Below, piece by piece: positions 15,916 to 25,553 of a DNA stretch of 54,392 nucleotides. Source of the DNA: Bacilli bacterium (lineage in GTDB: Bacteria > Bacillota_I > Bacilli_A > RF39 > UBA660); the NCBI GenBank assembly GCA_022791775.1, contig JAAVZT010000031.1, positions 1 through 54,392 on the forward strand, written 5' to 3'. The translations under genes and the position numbers were made by a program. The first letter of the stretch is position 1; each line of letters starts with the position of its first letter. The notes below the pieces were generated by a model. That model was not told the DNA's origin. It ran no database searches and worked only from the letters and a program-made list of their open reading frames with translations.

Positions 15916-16425
15916 ATGATGAAAGTATTTGTAGGTTGTTCTTCTCGGAATGAAATTGCAAATGATTATTTGGAATTAGCAGAAAAAGTAGGACTATATT
16001 TGAAAGATCATTCGCTTGTAATTGGCGGAACTTTTTGCGGCATGATGGAAAAGGTTGCTTTGGCAAATTCTCAAAAAGTTCAACAGATTATTTTAAAGGA
16101 TTATATAACGGAGGAAATGAATTTTGAAAATTCTCCTATTCTATGTGATTCTACATTTCTTAGAATGAATGAAATATGGAAGCACGCAGATGTTTTCTTG
16201 TTTCTTCCTGGTGGAGTGGGAACTTTAGCAGAAATTTTGATGTTTTTGGAAGAAAATCGCATGCAAAAGAAAAAAAAGAAAATAATTCTTTATAATTATC
16301 ATAATTATTATAATAAGGTCCTTTTATTTTTTGAAAATGTGAAGGAGAAAAAATTTGGAAATTCTGAAATATGGGATACTGTTTTTATTGTAAATTCTAT
16401 GAAAGAATTACAAGAACAAATTTAG
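15916..16425 (+). CDS. LOG family (lysine-decarboxylase-like fold) protein
   Basis: 169 residues. Rossmann-like fold with the LOG motif LPGGVGTLAEI (PGGxGTxxE) and an earlier GGTFCGMM in place of the usual GGGxxGLMG. Characterised relatives cleave nucleoside monophosphates to base and ribose phosphate (cytokinin-activating in plants). AAGGAGG precedes ATG 15916; ATG 15919 is also possible. It lies between the T-box and glyS, so it should be induced on glycine limitation, an uncommon partner for a synthetase. Confidence 0.75.
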   Translation: MMKVFVGCSSRNEIANDYLELAEKVGLYLKDHSLVIGGTFCGMMEKVALANSQKVQQIILKDYITEEMNFENSPILCDSTFLRMNEIWKHADVFLFLPGGVGTLAEILMFLEENRMQKKKKKIILYNYHNYYNKVLLFFENVKEKKFGNSEIWDTVFIVNSMKELQEQI

Positions 16426-16440
16426 ATAGGAGAAAGAAAA

Positions 16441-17829
16441 ATGGAAAAGAAAAAAACGATGGAAGAGCTAGTTAATTTTTGTAAACAATATGGTTACATC
16501 TTTCAAGGAAGTGAGATATATGGGGGACTTTCTAATACTTGGGATTATGGTCCTTTAGGTGCTGAATTAAAGGAAAATATTCGAAAAGCATGGTGGAAAA
16601 AGTTTATTCAAGAAAATCCATATAATTATGGGATGAATAGTGCAATTTTAATGAATCCTAAAACTTGGGAAGCAACTGGGCATGTAGCAAACTTTAGTGA
16701 TCCATTAATGGACTGTAAGAAATGTCAAAATCGTTTTCGGGCAGATAAAATTGTGGATGCTTATTTGCATGATCATGATATTGGTGAAAGTAGTGATGGT
16801 TGGAGTAAAGAGAAATTAGAAAATTTTGTGAAAGAATCGAATATTCCTTGTCCAAATTGTGGGGCGTCTGATTTTACGGAAATACGAGAGTTTAATACGA
16901 TGTTTAAAACGTTTCAAGGTGTTACTGAAGATGCAAAAGCAGTGGTATATTTAAGACCAGAAACTGCTCAAGGAATTTTTGTGAATTTCTTAAATGTCCA
17001 AAGAAGTATGCGTTTAAAATTACCATTTGGAATTGGGCAAACAGGAAAGGCATTCCGAAATGAAATTACCCCAGGAAACTTTACGTTCCGAACTCGTGAA
17101 TTTGAACAAATGGAATTAGAATTTTTCTGTAAGCCTGGAGAAGATTTAGAATGGTTTGGTTATTTCAAAAGTTATTGTATGGATTTTTTGCTTAGTTTAG
17201 GATTGTCTAAAGAAAATTTACGATATCATGATCACAAAAAAGAGGAATTAGTATTTTATTCAGTAGCAACAACTGATATTCAATATAAATATTTTCATGG
17301 ATTTGATGAATTATGGGGAATTGCTGATCGAACTGATTATGATTTGTCTGTTCATCAAGATTATTCGAAAGAAGATTTACGATATTTGGATCCAGATACA
17401 AATGAAAAATATATTCCTTATGTAATCGAACCATCAGTTGGTTTAGATCGATTAATTTTGGCTATTTTAACAGAAGCTTATCAAACAGATATGGTAGATG
17501 GAGAGGAAAGAACTATTTTAAAATTGCATCCTTATTTGGCACCAATTAAAGTTACCATTTTACCATTGATGAAAAAAATCCATGCGGAAAAAGCAAAAGA
17601 TGTTTATGCCAATTTGGCAAAATATTTTCAATGTTCTTATGATGAGTCAGGAAGTATTGGAAAACGTTATCGAAGAAGTGATGCGATCGGAACACCATTT
17701 TGTGTAACAATTGATGATGAAACATTACAAAATAATATGGTAACAATCAGAGAAAGAGATACTATGACTCAAGAAACAATTTCGTTGGATGAATTGGCTT
17801 CTTATGTAGAAAAAAGAATCGAATTTTAA
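16441..17829 (+). CDS. glyS: Glycyl-tRNA synthetase, single-chain dimeric type
   Basis: 462 residues, class II. N-terminus MEELVNFCKQYGYIFQGSEIYGGLSNTWDYGPLG is diagnostic of the alpha2 eukaryote/Mycoplasma-type enzyme rather than the GlyQ/GlyS heterotetramer. A Cys4 zinc site (CKKCQNRF...CPNCG), motif 2 (FRNEITPGNFTFRTREFEQMELEFF), motif 3 GLDRLILA, and an anticodon-binding C-terminal domain follow. GGAG site 10 nt upstream. Second gene after the T-box. Confidence 0.97.
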   Translation: MEKKKTMEELVNFCKQYGYIFQGSEIYGGLSNTWDYGPLGAELKENIRKAWWKKFIQENPYNYGMNSAILMNPKTWEATGHVANFSDPLMDCKKCQNRFRADKIVDAYLHDHDIGESSDGWSKEKLENFVKESNIPCPNCGASDFTEIREFNTMFKTFQGVTEDAKAVVYLRPETAQGIFVNFLNVQRSMRLKLPFGIGQTGKAFRNEITPGNFTFRTREFEQMELEFFCKPGEDLEWFGYFKSYCMDFLLSLGLSKENLRYHDHKKEELVFYSVATTDIQYKYFHGFDELWGIADRTDYDLSVHQDYSKEDLRYLDPDTNEKYIPYVIEPSVGLDRLILAILTEAYQTDMVDGEERTILKLHPYLAPIKVTILPLMKKIHAEKAKDVYANLAKYFQCSYDESGSIGKRYRRSDAIGTPFCVTIDDETLQNNMVTIRERDTMTQETISLDELASYVEKRIEF

Positions 17830-17852
17830 AGAAGAAGATTTCTTCTTTTTTC
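17828..17852 (+). terminator. Rho-independent terminator after glyS
   Basis: AAAGAAGAAG / TTCTTCTTTTTT hairpin with T-run. Confidence 0.7.
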
Positions 17853-18001
17853 TTTTCAAAATTTTTAAACTATAACTAGATTAGTGTGTAAAACAAAATT
17901 TATATTTTTCTTCTTAAAAAAGGAGATCATGGCAAAATAAGTATTAGGAAGATATGTTTTTTATTGGATTTTTATGGTAAACTAATTTAGTTGGTGGTTT
18001 C

Positions 18002-18682
18002 ATGAAGTGGACTAGTTTTTTTAAATTTTCAGATCATATTCCTTTGATTAAATTGTTTTGGATTTTTTTGTTAGGATCTATTTTTGGTGCTTATTATGAG
18101 CAAATTGTAAATGTTTTTATTCATTATCATTATCATCATGAGTTAGTTTGGCAATTAAGAAGAGGATTGATTTATGGTCCTATTAGTCCTTTGTATGGAG
18201 CAGGAGCTGTTTTGTTCACTTTATTCTTAGTACGAAAAGAAAGCTGTTATAAAACGTTTTTAAAAGGCGCTTTGTTAGGTGGCTTTTTTGAATACTTTAT
18301 GAGTTTTTTTCAAGAATTATTTTTCGGGACCATTTCTTGGGACTATAGTGGAGATTTTTTGAATTTAAACGGAAGAACGACAATTCCTTTTATGGTTGTA
18401 TGGGGACTTTTAGCGGTTATATTTGTTCGAGTTATTTATCCTTTTTTAGAAAAATTAATTGAGTCTTATCCTATAAAATTTCGAAATTTTTTTACAGTTG
18501 TTTGTTTTAGCTTATTAGTTTTAGATTTTGGAATTTCTTGGGGTGCATTAATCAGACAACATTATCGAGCGAAAGCACAGGCTCCATTTACTATTATTGG
18601 AACTTTTTTGGACCGATATTATAATGATGATGTGTTAAAGAAATATTATGAAAATATGAAAGTGATTGAGGTAATAAAATAG
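18002..18682 (+). CDS. CmpB-like putative ABC transporter permease family membrane protein
   Basis: 226 residues with about five membrane segments. Family marks: GLIYGPISPLYGAGAVL, GALLGGFFEYFMS, WDYSGDFLNLNGRTTIPFMVVWGLL. Proteins with this pattern are annotated as putative ABC permease (CmpB family), but no ATPase is adjacent and transport is unproven. GGTGG ribosome site. Confidence 0.75.
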   Translation: MKWTSFFKFSDHIPLIKLFWIFLLGSIFGAYYEQIVNVFIHYHYHHELVWQLRRGLIYGPISPLYGAGAVLFTLFLVRKESCYKTFLKGALLGGFFEYFMSFFQELFFGTISWDYSGDFLNLNGRTTIPFMVVWGLLAVIFVRVIYPFLEKLIESYPIKFRNFFTVVCFSLLVLDFGISWGALIRQHYRAKAQAPFTIIGTFLDRYYNDDVLKKYYENMKVIEVIK

Positions 18683-18690
18683 ATGATTTC

Positions 18691-18719
18691 TTGACAAATG
18701 TGCAGGAAATTATTATACT
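18691..18719 (+). promoter_or_regulatory. Promoter of hisS
   Basis: -35 TTGACA (18691-18696), 17-bp spacer, -10 TATACT (18714-18719). No T-box or other leader is visible before hisS. Confidence 0.8.
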
Positions 18720-18763
18720 TTTTGAAGATATTAACTTTGTTTAAATTCTAGGAAGGAAACGAT

Positions 18764-20071
18764 ATGAAAGAGATAGAAATTCGAAATGTGAAAGGAACGT
18801 TTGATTATTTACCAGAAGAACAACGAATTCGTAATTATGTTACTAATATTTTAACGGAAGTTTTTGAATCATATGGTTACATGCCAGTAATTACACCTAT
18901 TTTGTGTTATTATGATGTGCTAGCTAGTAAATATGCTGGGGGAGCAGAAATTTTAAAAGAAGTTTATCAGTTAACTGATCAAGGAAAAAGAGAGCTAGCG
19001 CTTCGTTATGATTTGACAGTTCCTTTTGCAAAATTAATTACTTTATCTAAAAATTTACCTATGCCTTTTAAACGCTATGAAATTGGCAAGGTGTTTCGGG
19101 ATGGCCCAGTTAAAGTGGGACGTAATCGAGAGTTTATTCAATGTGATGTTGATGTCGTTGGAGTTAAAGATATGTTAATTGATGCTGAAATGATCAGTTT
19201 ATATGTTACTGCTTTTTCTAAACTTAAGATATCTTGTACTGTTTTTATGAATAATCGTAAATTAATGACAGGAATATTGGAATCTTGTGGAGTTTTAGAT
19301 TCTCAAATGACAGATGTTATTACTGTAATTGATAAATTTAAAAAATTATCGAAAGAAGAAATTTTAAAAGAGTTACTTGACTGTGGAATGAATGAACAGC
19401 AGATTGAGAGGATGTATTATTATTTTAATTTCGATTTTGAAGGTATTAAAAAATTATTTTTTCAGACGGAACATGAGAAAATTCGGGAAGGACTTTCTGA
19501 ATTACAAACGATTTGGGATTATTTAGACTCTCTTCATATGACTGATTCCGTTTTGATTGATTTGACTTTAGCTCGGGGTCTTGACATTTATACAGGAACG
19601 GTATTTGAAGTGTTTGCACACGATAGTGTTGTGACCTCTGCGATTGGTGGTGGAGGCCGTTATGATAACATTATAACGAATTTTATTCAGGATGGAGAAG
19701 AGTATCCAGCCATTGGATGTAGTTTTGGATTGGATGCCATTTGTGAAATTGTAAAAGAACAACAAAAATTAACAATAGCTCCTTCTATTCAATTGTTGAT
19801 TGTACCTTTAGAAACTGCTATGGAGAGTCTTCTTTTAGCTACAGAACTTCGAAAACGTGGTCTTCGAGTAGAGTTGCAATATCAACCGCGAAAGTTATCC
19901 AAAATTTTTGCTTCAGCTAGTCGGGATAAGATTCCATTTGTACTTGTTCTTGGAACTCACGAAGTTCAAAAGGAGAAAATAGAAGTGAAAGATATGAATC
20001 ATCAAAATATCAAAACTTTTGCTTTACATGATTATGATGAAATTTGTCAATTTATTCAGAAGAACTTGTAG
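18764..20071 (+). CDS. hisS: Histidyl-tRNA synthetase
   Basis: 435 residues, class II. Motif 1 near residues 30-50, motif 2 RYEIGKVFRDGPVKVGRNREFIQCDVDVVG, His-binding LARGLDIYTGTVFE, motif 3 GGGGRYD...GCSFGLDAI, and a C-terminal anticodon-binding domain (IQLLIVPLETAMES). Monocistronic, with strong promoter and terminator. The aspS gene usually beside it in Bacilli is instead in the 39.6-kb operon, along with a degenerate HisRS paralogue. Confidence 0.97.
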   Translation: MKEIEIRNVKGTFDYLPEEQRIRNYVTNILTEVFESYGYMPVITPILCYYDVLASKYAGGAEILKEVYQLTDQGKRELALRYDLTVPFAKLITLSKNLPMPFKRYEIGKVFRDGPVKVGRNREFIQCDVDVVGVKDMLIDAEMISLYVTAFSKLKISCTVFMNNRKLMTGILESCGVLDSQMTDVITVIDKFKKLSKEEILKELLDCGMNEQQIERMYYYFNFDFEGIKKLFFQTEHEKIREGLSELQTIWDYLDSLHMTDSVLIDLTLARGLDIYTGTVFEVFAHDSVVTSAIGGGGRYDNIITNFIQDGEEYPAIGCSFGLDAICEIVKEQQKLTIAPSIQLLIVPLETAMESLLLATELRKRGLRVELQYQPRKLSKIFASASRDKIPFVLVLGTHEVQKEKIEVKDMNHQNIKTFALHDYDEICQFIQKNL

Positions 20072-20086
20072 TTCTTCTTTTTTTGA
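20058..20086 (+). terminator. Rho-independent terminator after hisS
   Basis: AGAAGAAC-TTGTA-GTTCTTCT stem with T-run; overlaps the end of hisS. Confidence 0.85.
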
Positions 20087-20114
20087 GAAAAAATGTTATA
20101 ATAAAAAAAGGTGA

Positions 20115-21534
<1,420 letters not shown>

Positions 21535-21549
<15 letters not shown>

Positions 21550-21567
21550 TTAATTCGAACTTTTTTT
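21535..21567 (+). terminator. Probable terminator
   Basis: GTTCG (21535-21539) pairs with CGAAC (21556-21560) and is followed by seven T. Confidence 0.5.
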
Positions 21568-21912
21568 ATTGATTCCAATCATTGAACCAATGATATTAAG
21601 CAGTACAATTAATCCATAATAAATCAGTCTTGAAATGGTAAAAGAAGATTGAAAAAAGATCATATCAAAAAATAACAACATTAAAATCGTGATTCCACTC
21701 ATTTTAAGGCCTTCTAGATATCCGTTTTTAGTGGCTTTTTTTCCTGTTAAGAAACCCATGATGAGAGAAAGAATTAGAATCATAATCCATTCTATTATTT
21801 GATTACGATAACAGAATCCAAAGAATTGAAGAATGCTAAAGAAAAGAGAAAGAATCAAAATGGCAAGAAATAGAATTCCAAGTTGTTGTAGATAAAATTT
21901 TATTTGTTTCAT
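21550..21912 (-). CDS. TIGR04086-like (YrzE) four-helix membrane protein
   Basis: 120 residues with four hydrophobic helices separated by short basic loops (GFLTGKKATKNGYLEGLKMS is the most conserved-looking loop). This matches the TIGR04086/YrzE type encoded between tgt-yajC and spoVB in B. subtilis. Here the gene is inverted relative to its neighbours. Function unknown. Assignment rests on topology, loop motif and synteny. Confidence 0.6.
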   Translation of the reverse strand: MKQIKFYLQQLGILFLAILILSLFFSILQFFGFCYRNQIIEWIMILILSLIMGFLTGKKATKNGYLEGLKMSGITILMLLFFDMIFFQSSFTISRLIYYGLIVLLNIIGSMIGINKKSSN

Positions 21913-21987
21913 AATAACCTCACTTAATTCATCATATGAAATGATTAAAAAATTATGTCTTAGTCCATAATATAATTAGGTGATAAT

Positions 21988-22635
21988 ATGGAAGAATTAT
22001 TCAAAGTAATGATTAGAACTACTTTTTTTTATTTTTTTATTGTTTTGCTATATCGAATTATGGGTAAGCGAGAAATTGGGCAGTTGGGCATTATTGATTT
22101 AATTGTTTCGATCTTAATTGCAGAATTAGTAGCAATTAGCATTGAAAATATTAATGATTCCGTTTTTTTAACGGTGGTACCTCTTATTTTATTAGTAGGA
22201 TTAGAACTTTTATTAGCTTTTGTCAGTATAAAATCTAGAACTTTTCGAACCATTTTTGGAGGCAAGCCTTCTTTAATTGTTTGCAATGGTAAAATCAATT
22301 ACCAAGAAATGGTCAAACAGCGCTATACGATGGATGATTTACTTCTTAGTCTGCGTCAAAAATCTATTAAGAGCATTGAAGAAGTTGAGTATGCTTTTTT
22401 GGAACCAAATGGAAAATTATCTATTTTTAAATATAATTTTTTACGGATGAAATCCGATTACCCTATGCCACTTATATTAGATGGGGAGTTACAACAGAAG
22501 GCTTTATTGCACATTCGGAAAAATAAGTATTGGTTAGAGAAGGAATTAAGGAAAAAGAATTTAACAATAGGAGAAGTGTTTTATGCTTTTTATAAGGGAA
22601 ATAAAATTTATTTGGTTCGACAGAGTGATCTTTAA
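21988..22635 (+). CDS. DUF421/YetF-like membrane protein (YrbG type)
   Basis: 215 residues: three N-terminal membrane helices, then a cytoplasmic part with the DUF421 pattern GKREIGQLGIIDLIVSILIAELVAISIEN, KPSLIVCNGKINYQEMVKQRYTMDDLLLSLRQKSI and VEYAFLEPNGKLSIF. In B. subtilis YrbG sits between yrzE and spoVB, matching this place. Some family members work with spore germination genes; role here unknown. AGGTGAT site before ATG 21988. Confidence 0.85.
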   Translation: MEELFKVMIRTTFFYFFIVLLYRIMGKREIGQLGIIDLIVSILIAELVAISIENINDSVFLTVVPLILLVGLELLLAFVSIKSRTFRTIFGGKPSLIVCNGKINYQEMVKQRYTMDDLLLSLRQKSIKSIEEVEYAFLEPNGKLSIFKYNFLRMKSDYPMPLILDGELQQKALLHIRKNKYWLEKELRKKNLTIGEVFYAFYKGNKIYLVRQSDL

Positions 22636-22645
22636 TTTATTTTTT

Positions 22646-22676
22646 AAGAAGAAAGTGTAATATCTTCTTTTTTAAT
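22646..22676 (+). terminator. Rho-independent terminator
   Basis: AAGAAGA (22646-22652) with TCTTCTT (22663-22669) and T-run. Confidence 0.7.
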
Positions 22677-22724
22677 TTCTTTGTAATATGCTATAATAGA
22701 AAAGATTGGGGATGGTGATTGAAG

Positions 22725-23255
22725 TTGGGCAAGAAAAAATTATTCGTATTTTTAAAAAGTATTTTCATTATCGGAAGTGGATTGATGATGATTGGAATTG
22801 TGATAGTTTTTTTAATCAATCATTTATTGCGTATTCAGGTACCTGAGCGATTAGCTTATATTAAAGATTATCAAGATTTTACTTTGTCCGTTATAGAAGT
22901 GGAAGATTGTACAAATGAGGTTTATTCTTTCTTCCAAAAAGATAATGTCATTTATAATGGAGTATGTATTCGTGATGTTTATGTAAATTATGGTAAGACA
23001 CAAGCTCCTTTAAAACTTGTATTAGATGAAAAATATATTACTTTGAAGGATATCCAAAAAAAATTGAGTCAAGTTTATCAAGACGATCCGATTCATTATC
23101 AATATATTAGAAGTGATAAGGAAAATGAAAATTATCTTGTTACGATTCAAGAAAAAAGGTATCAAACTTTTGAATTGACAGAAGTTACGTTTGAAATATT
23201 AGAACGACAAATAAAGCAAGAAGTAAAAGTTTCTGGATTGCTAGAAGTTTCTTAG
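22725..23255 (+). CDS. Membrane-anchored protein of unknown function
   Basis: 176 residues from TTG 22725, which has GGTGAT 5 nt upstream; TTG 22719 overlaps that site. One membrane helix (about residues 10-32), then an extracytoplasmic domain with one Cys pair (VEDCTNEVYSF, NGVCIRDVYVNYG) and alternating charged/hydrophobic strands. No recognised family. An extended -10 (TGCTATAAT) lies ~30 bp upstream. Its last 4 nt overlap the convergent spoVB-like gene. Confidence 0.65.
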   Translation: MGKKKLFVFLKSIFIIGSGLMMIGIVIVFLINHLLRIQVPERLAYIKDYQDFTLSVIEVEDCTNEVYSFFQKDNVIYNGVCIRDVYVNYGKTQAPLKLVLDEKYITLKDIQKKLSQVYQDDPIHYQYIRSDKENENYLVTIQEKRYQTFELTEVTFEILERQIKQEVKVSGLLEVS

Positions 23256-24550
23256 GTGGAGAAGACATATTTCTTTACTTTTTTTATGTTTAGAAAAACA
23301 ACCAATATGATATTAATAATCTCTGCATAAACTAAACTATAAATTCCGAGTTTACAAAATGAAAAAATAGTTAAAGCTGATAGTTTTACTATTTCTCCAA
23401 TTAAAGTAATTTTCATGGTTTCTTTGGATGCACCCAGTGCTTGAAGCATGCTCATTAATGGAGCTTCTAAATAAAATAATACAAAGAAAGGAGCTAATAT
23501 TTTTAAATATTCTACACCGAGGACTGTATTATAAATGATTTTTAATAAAGGGGTGCGATAGAAAAAGATAATGCTGGAAAAGAATAAGCCGATTAGAAAA
23601 GAAAACGTCATTGCTTGCCAAAATCTTCTTTTGATCATGGGATAGTTGTTTTGACTTTGATATTTACTAATTTCAGGAATTAAAGCGGAGCAGACAGCAC
23701 CAACAAAAAAACTGGGCATTGTTAGTAAAGCAATAGTATAAGCATTGTAGGCTCCATATTCTCGTAAGATATATTCATTAGAAAATCCGCAAGATAATAA
23801 GATGTTGGTTAAGATAATGGGTTCTAGAAAGAATCCGATATTGCCAATGAATCTAGAAGAAACTGTGGGAAGGGAAATGGAAAAGATTTCTTTGATCGTT
23901 TTTCGATTGGGTTTGAAATCTTTTTTTTGGATAGTAAATTTTTTGGGAGCAAAAAAGCAAAAGGTGGTGATACTTACTATTTCGGTAACAATATTGAATA
24001 AAATAAGACCCATTACAGCTAAAAAAACTGATTTTTGAATTAAAATAGGAAGTAAAAATAGAATTAAAAATATTTTAACGACTTGCTCTATAATATTTGA
24101 AATGGTATTTGGGATCATTCGTTGGCGACCAAAAAAGTATCCTTTTAATATGGAAGAAATGCTAATAAAGGGAAGGGTTAATGTCATAGCAATTAATAAA
24201 TAATAGCAATCAGGATTATTTAGTAAATTGGTGGCTATATATTTGCTAGTTAAAAGCATGATCGATATTAAAATGATATTTAATAAGAGTATTATGAACG
24301 TAGAAGATAAAAGAATTTTACTACTTTTTACTTTTTGTTCTGCGACAATTTTACTTATTGATATGGGAAGACTTAATGAAGCAATTGTAATCAATAAGGA
24401 ATAAGTTGGCATGACAATGGCATATAAACTTACTCCAGTTTCACCAATGATTCTTGTGTACATTATTTTGATAATAAAACCTAAAAAACGCGTAATGGCT
24501 CCTCCTGCCATTAAAATAAGGGTGGAAGTAATAAATTTATTTTTTCGCAT
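23252..24550 (-). CDS. spoVB: SpoVB-like polysaccharide flippase (MOP superfamily)
   Basis: 432 residues from Met at 24550, about 12-14 membrane segments. Opening FITSTLILMAGGAITRFLGFIIKIMYTRIIGETGVSLYAIVMPTYSL is typical of the SpoVB/MurJ-like MATE-fold family. An upstream Met at 24655 would add a poorly hydrophobic 35-residue lead and is not favoured. In Bacillus SpoVB is needed for spore cortex, probably by moving lipid-linked precursors. The neighbours (YrzE-, YrbG- and ComN-like) match the B. subtilis spoVB region, supporting this over other MATE-fold flippases. Confidence 0.8.
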   Translation of the reverse strand: MRKNKFITSTLILMAGGAITRFLGFIIKIMYTRIIGETGVSLYAIVMPTYSLLITIASLSLPISISKIVAEQKVKSSKILLSSTFIILLLNIILISIMLLTSKYIATNLLNNPDCYYLLIAMTLTLPFISISSILKGYFFGRQRMIPNTISNIIEQVVKIFLILFLLPILIQKSVFLAVMGLILFNIVTEIVSITTFCFFAPKKFTIQKKDFKPNRKTIKEIFSISLPTVSSRFIGNIGFFLEPIILTNILLSCGFSNEYILREYGAYNAYTIALLTMPSFFVGAVCSALIPEISKYQSQNNYPMIKRRFWQAMTFSFLIGLFFSSIIFFYRTPLLKIIYNTVLGVEYLKILAPFFVLFYLEAPLMSMLQALGASKETMKITLIGEIVKLSALTIFSFCKLGIYSLVYAEIINIILVVFLNIKKVKKYVFST

Positions 24551-24632
24551 GAGAGGCTCTTTCCTTCTTTCTTTTTCTGATATATAATAACTATATGTAA
24601 AGTTTTTCCTATTTACGATTTGAGGTGTGTTT

Positions 24633-24887
24633 ATGGATGAGAAGTTTTCTTCCATTGAAGAATTGTACGCGCGTTTATTACCAGCATTAAAATCAAAAGA
24701 AAATGAACTTCATAAAAATCATATGATCTATATTACAGAAAAGGACATTTGGAATTATTTTCGAGAGAATAAATGGAATCGTGGTGTTAATTTGACTCTT
24801 TTTGATATGGTGGACGATATTTTAAATACGGATAATGATGTAATTGATGAATATGTAAGAGATTTAAAACGGAAAGATTATTATTAG
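24633..24887 (+). CDS. ComN/YrzD-like post-transcriptional regulator family protein
   Basis: 84 residues. EELYARLLPALKSKENEL, then YITEKDIWNYFRENKW and the acidic LFDMVDDILNTDNDVIDEYV match the Post_transc_reg family, whose B. subtilis member ComN (next to spoVB) controls comE mRNA. ATG 24633 preferred over GTG 24627. Divergent from the spoVB-like gene and followed directly by the MBL gene. Confidence 0.75.
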   Translation: MDEKFSSIEELYARLLPALKSKENELHKNHMIYITEKDIWNYFRENKWNRGVNLTLFDMVDDILNTDNDVIDEYVRDLKRKDYY

Positions 24888-24896
24888 GTGAAAAAA

Positions 24897-25553
24897 ATGT
24901 TAGAAAAACCGATTACTGTTTTTGCTCATAGTGCGATTTGTTTAAGGGGGAAATATCAAATATATATTGACCCTTTTCATATTCCTCAAAATTTTCATGA
25001 TGCAGATTTTGTGTTTATTACGCATCCTCATTGGGATCATTTTTCCCTTTTAGATATTTTAAAGGTGAAAAAAGAAGATACGAATTTTATTATTCCAAAA
25101 GAAGTTTATGAAGAATTATTAGATATTGGTATTTTAGAAGAACATATTAAAATAGTGAAACCGTTTGAATCTTATTCTTTTGCATTTATGAAGTTTCAAA
25201 CGATTCCAGCTTATAATCGCGAAAAAAATTATCATTTAAAGGAAAGTAATTGGATGGGTTATTTAATTACTTTGGATCAGATTGTCTATTATATTGCAGG
25301 AGATACGGATATTCATCCTTTTAATCGAGAGATTAAAGCAGATGTTGTTTTTTTGCCTGTAGGAGGTGTTTATACAATGGATGCTAGAGAGGCTGCACGG
25401 TTAGCTAATTTAATTCATCCACATTTGGCAATTCCTACTCATTATTTAACAGTGGTCGGAGCTTTATCGGATGCGAAAGATTTTCGAAGGTATTTGCATC
25501 AAGGGATTGCTTGCCAAATTTTTTATCATACGAAAGAAGAGGAGAATGAATAA
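24897..25553 (+). CDS. MBL-fold metallo-hydrolase (UPF0173/UlaG-like)
   Basis: 218 residues. Metal motif THPHWDH (HxHxDH), AGDTD for the bridging Asp, and PTHY for the last His give a complete two-metal site. AGGTGA sits before ATG 24897, so that start is chosen over GTG 24888. Substrate unknown. Its 3' end overlaps the rel start by 8 nt (ATGAATAA). Confidence 0.85.
   Translation: MLEKPITVFAHSAICLRGKYQIYIDPFHIPQNFHDADFVFITHPHWDHFSLLDILKVKKEDTNFIIPKEVYEELLDIGILEEHIKIVKPFESYSFAFMKFQTIPAYNREKNYHLKESNWMGYLITLDQIVYYIAGDTDIHPFNREIKADVVFLPVGGVYTMDAREAARLANLIHPHLAIPTHYLTVVGALSDAKDFRRYLHQGIACQIFYHTKEEENE

Noticed and set aside
17880-18000. Small gene after GGAGAT at ~17922 (ATGGCAAAATAA)
   Set aside because: Only three codons; nothing else in the spacer is coding.
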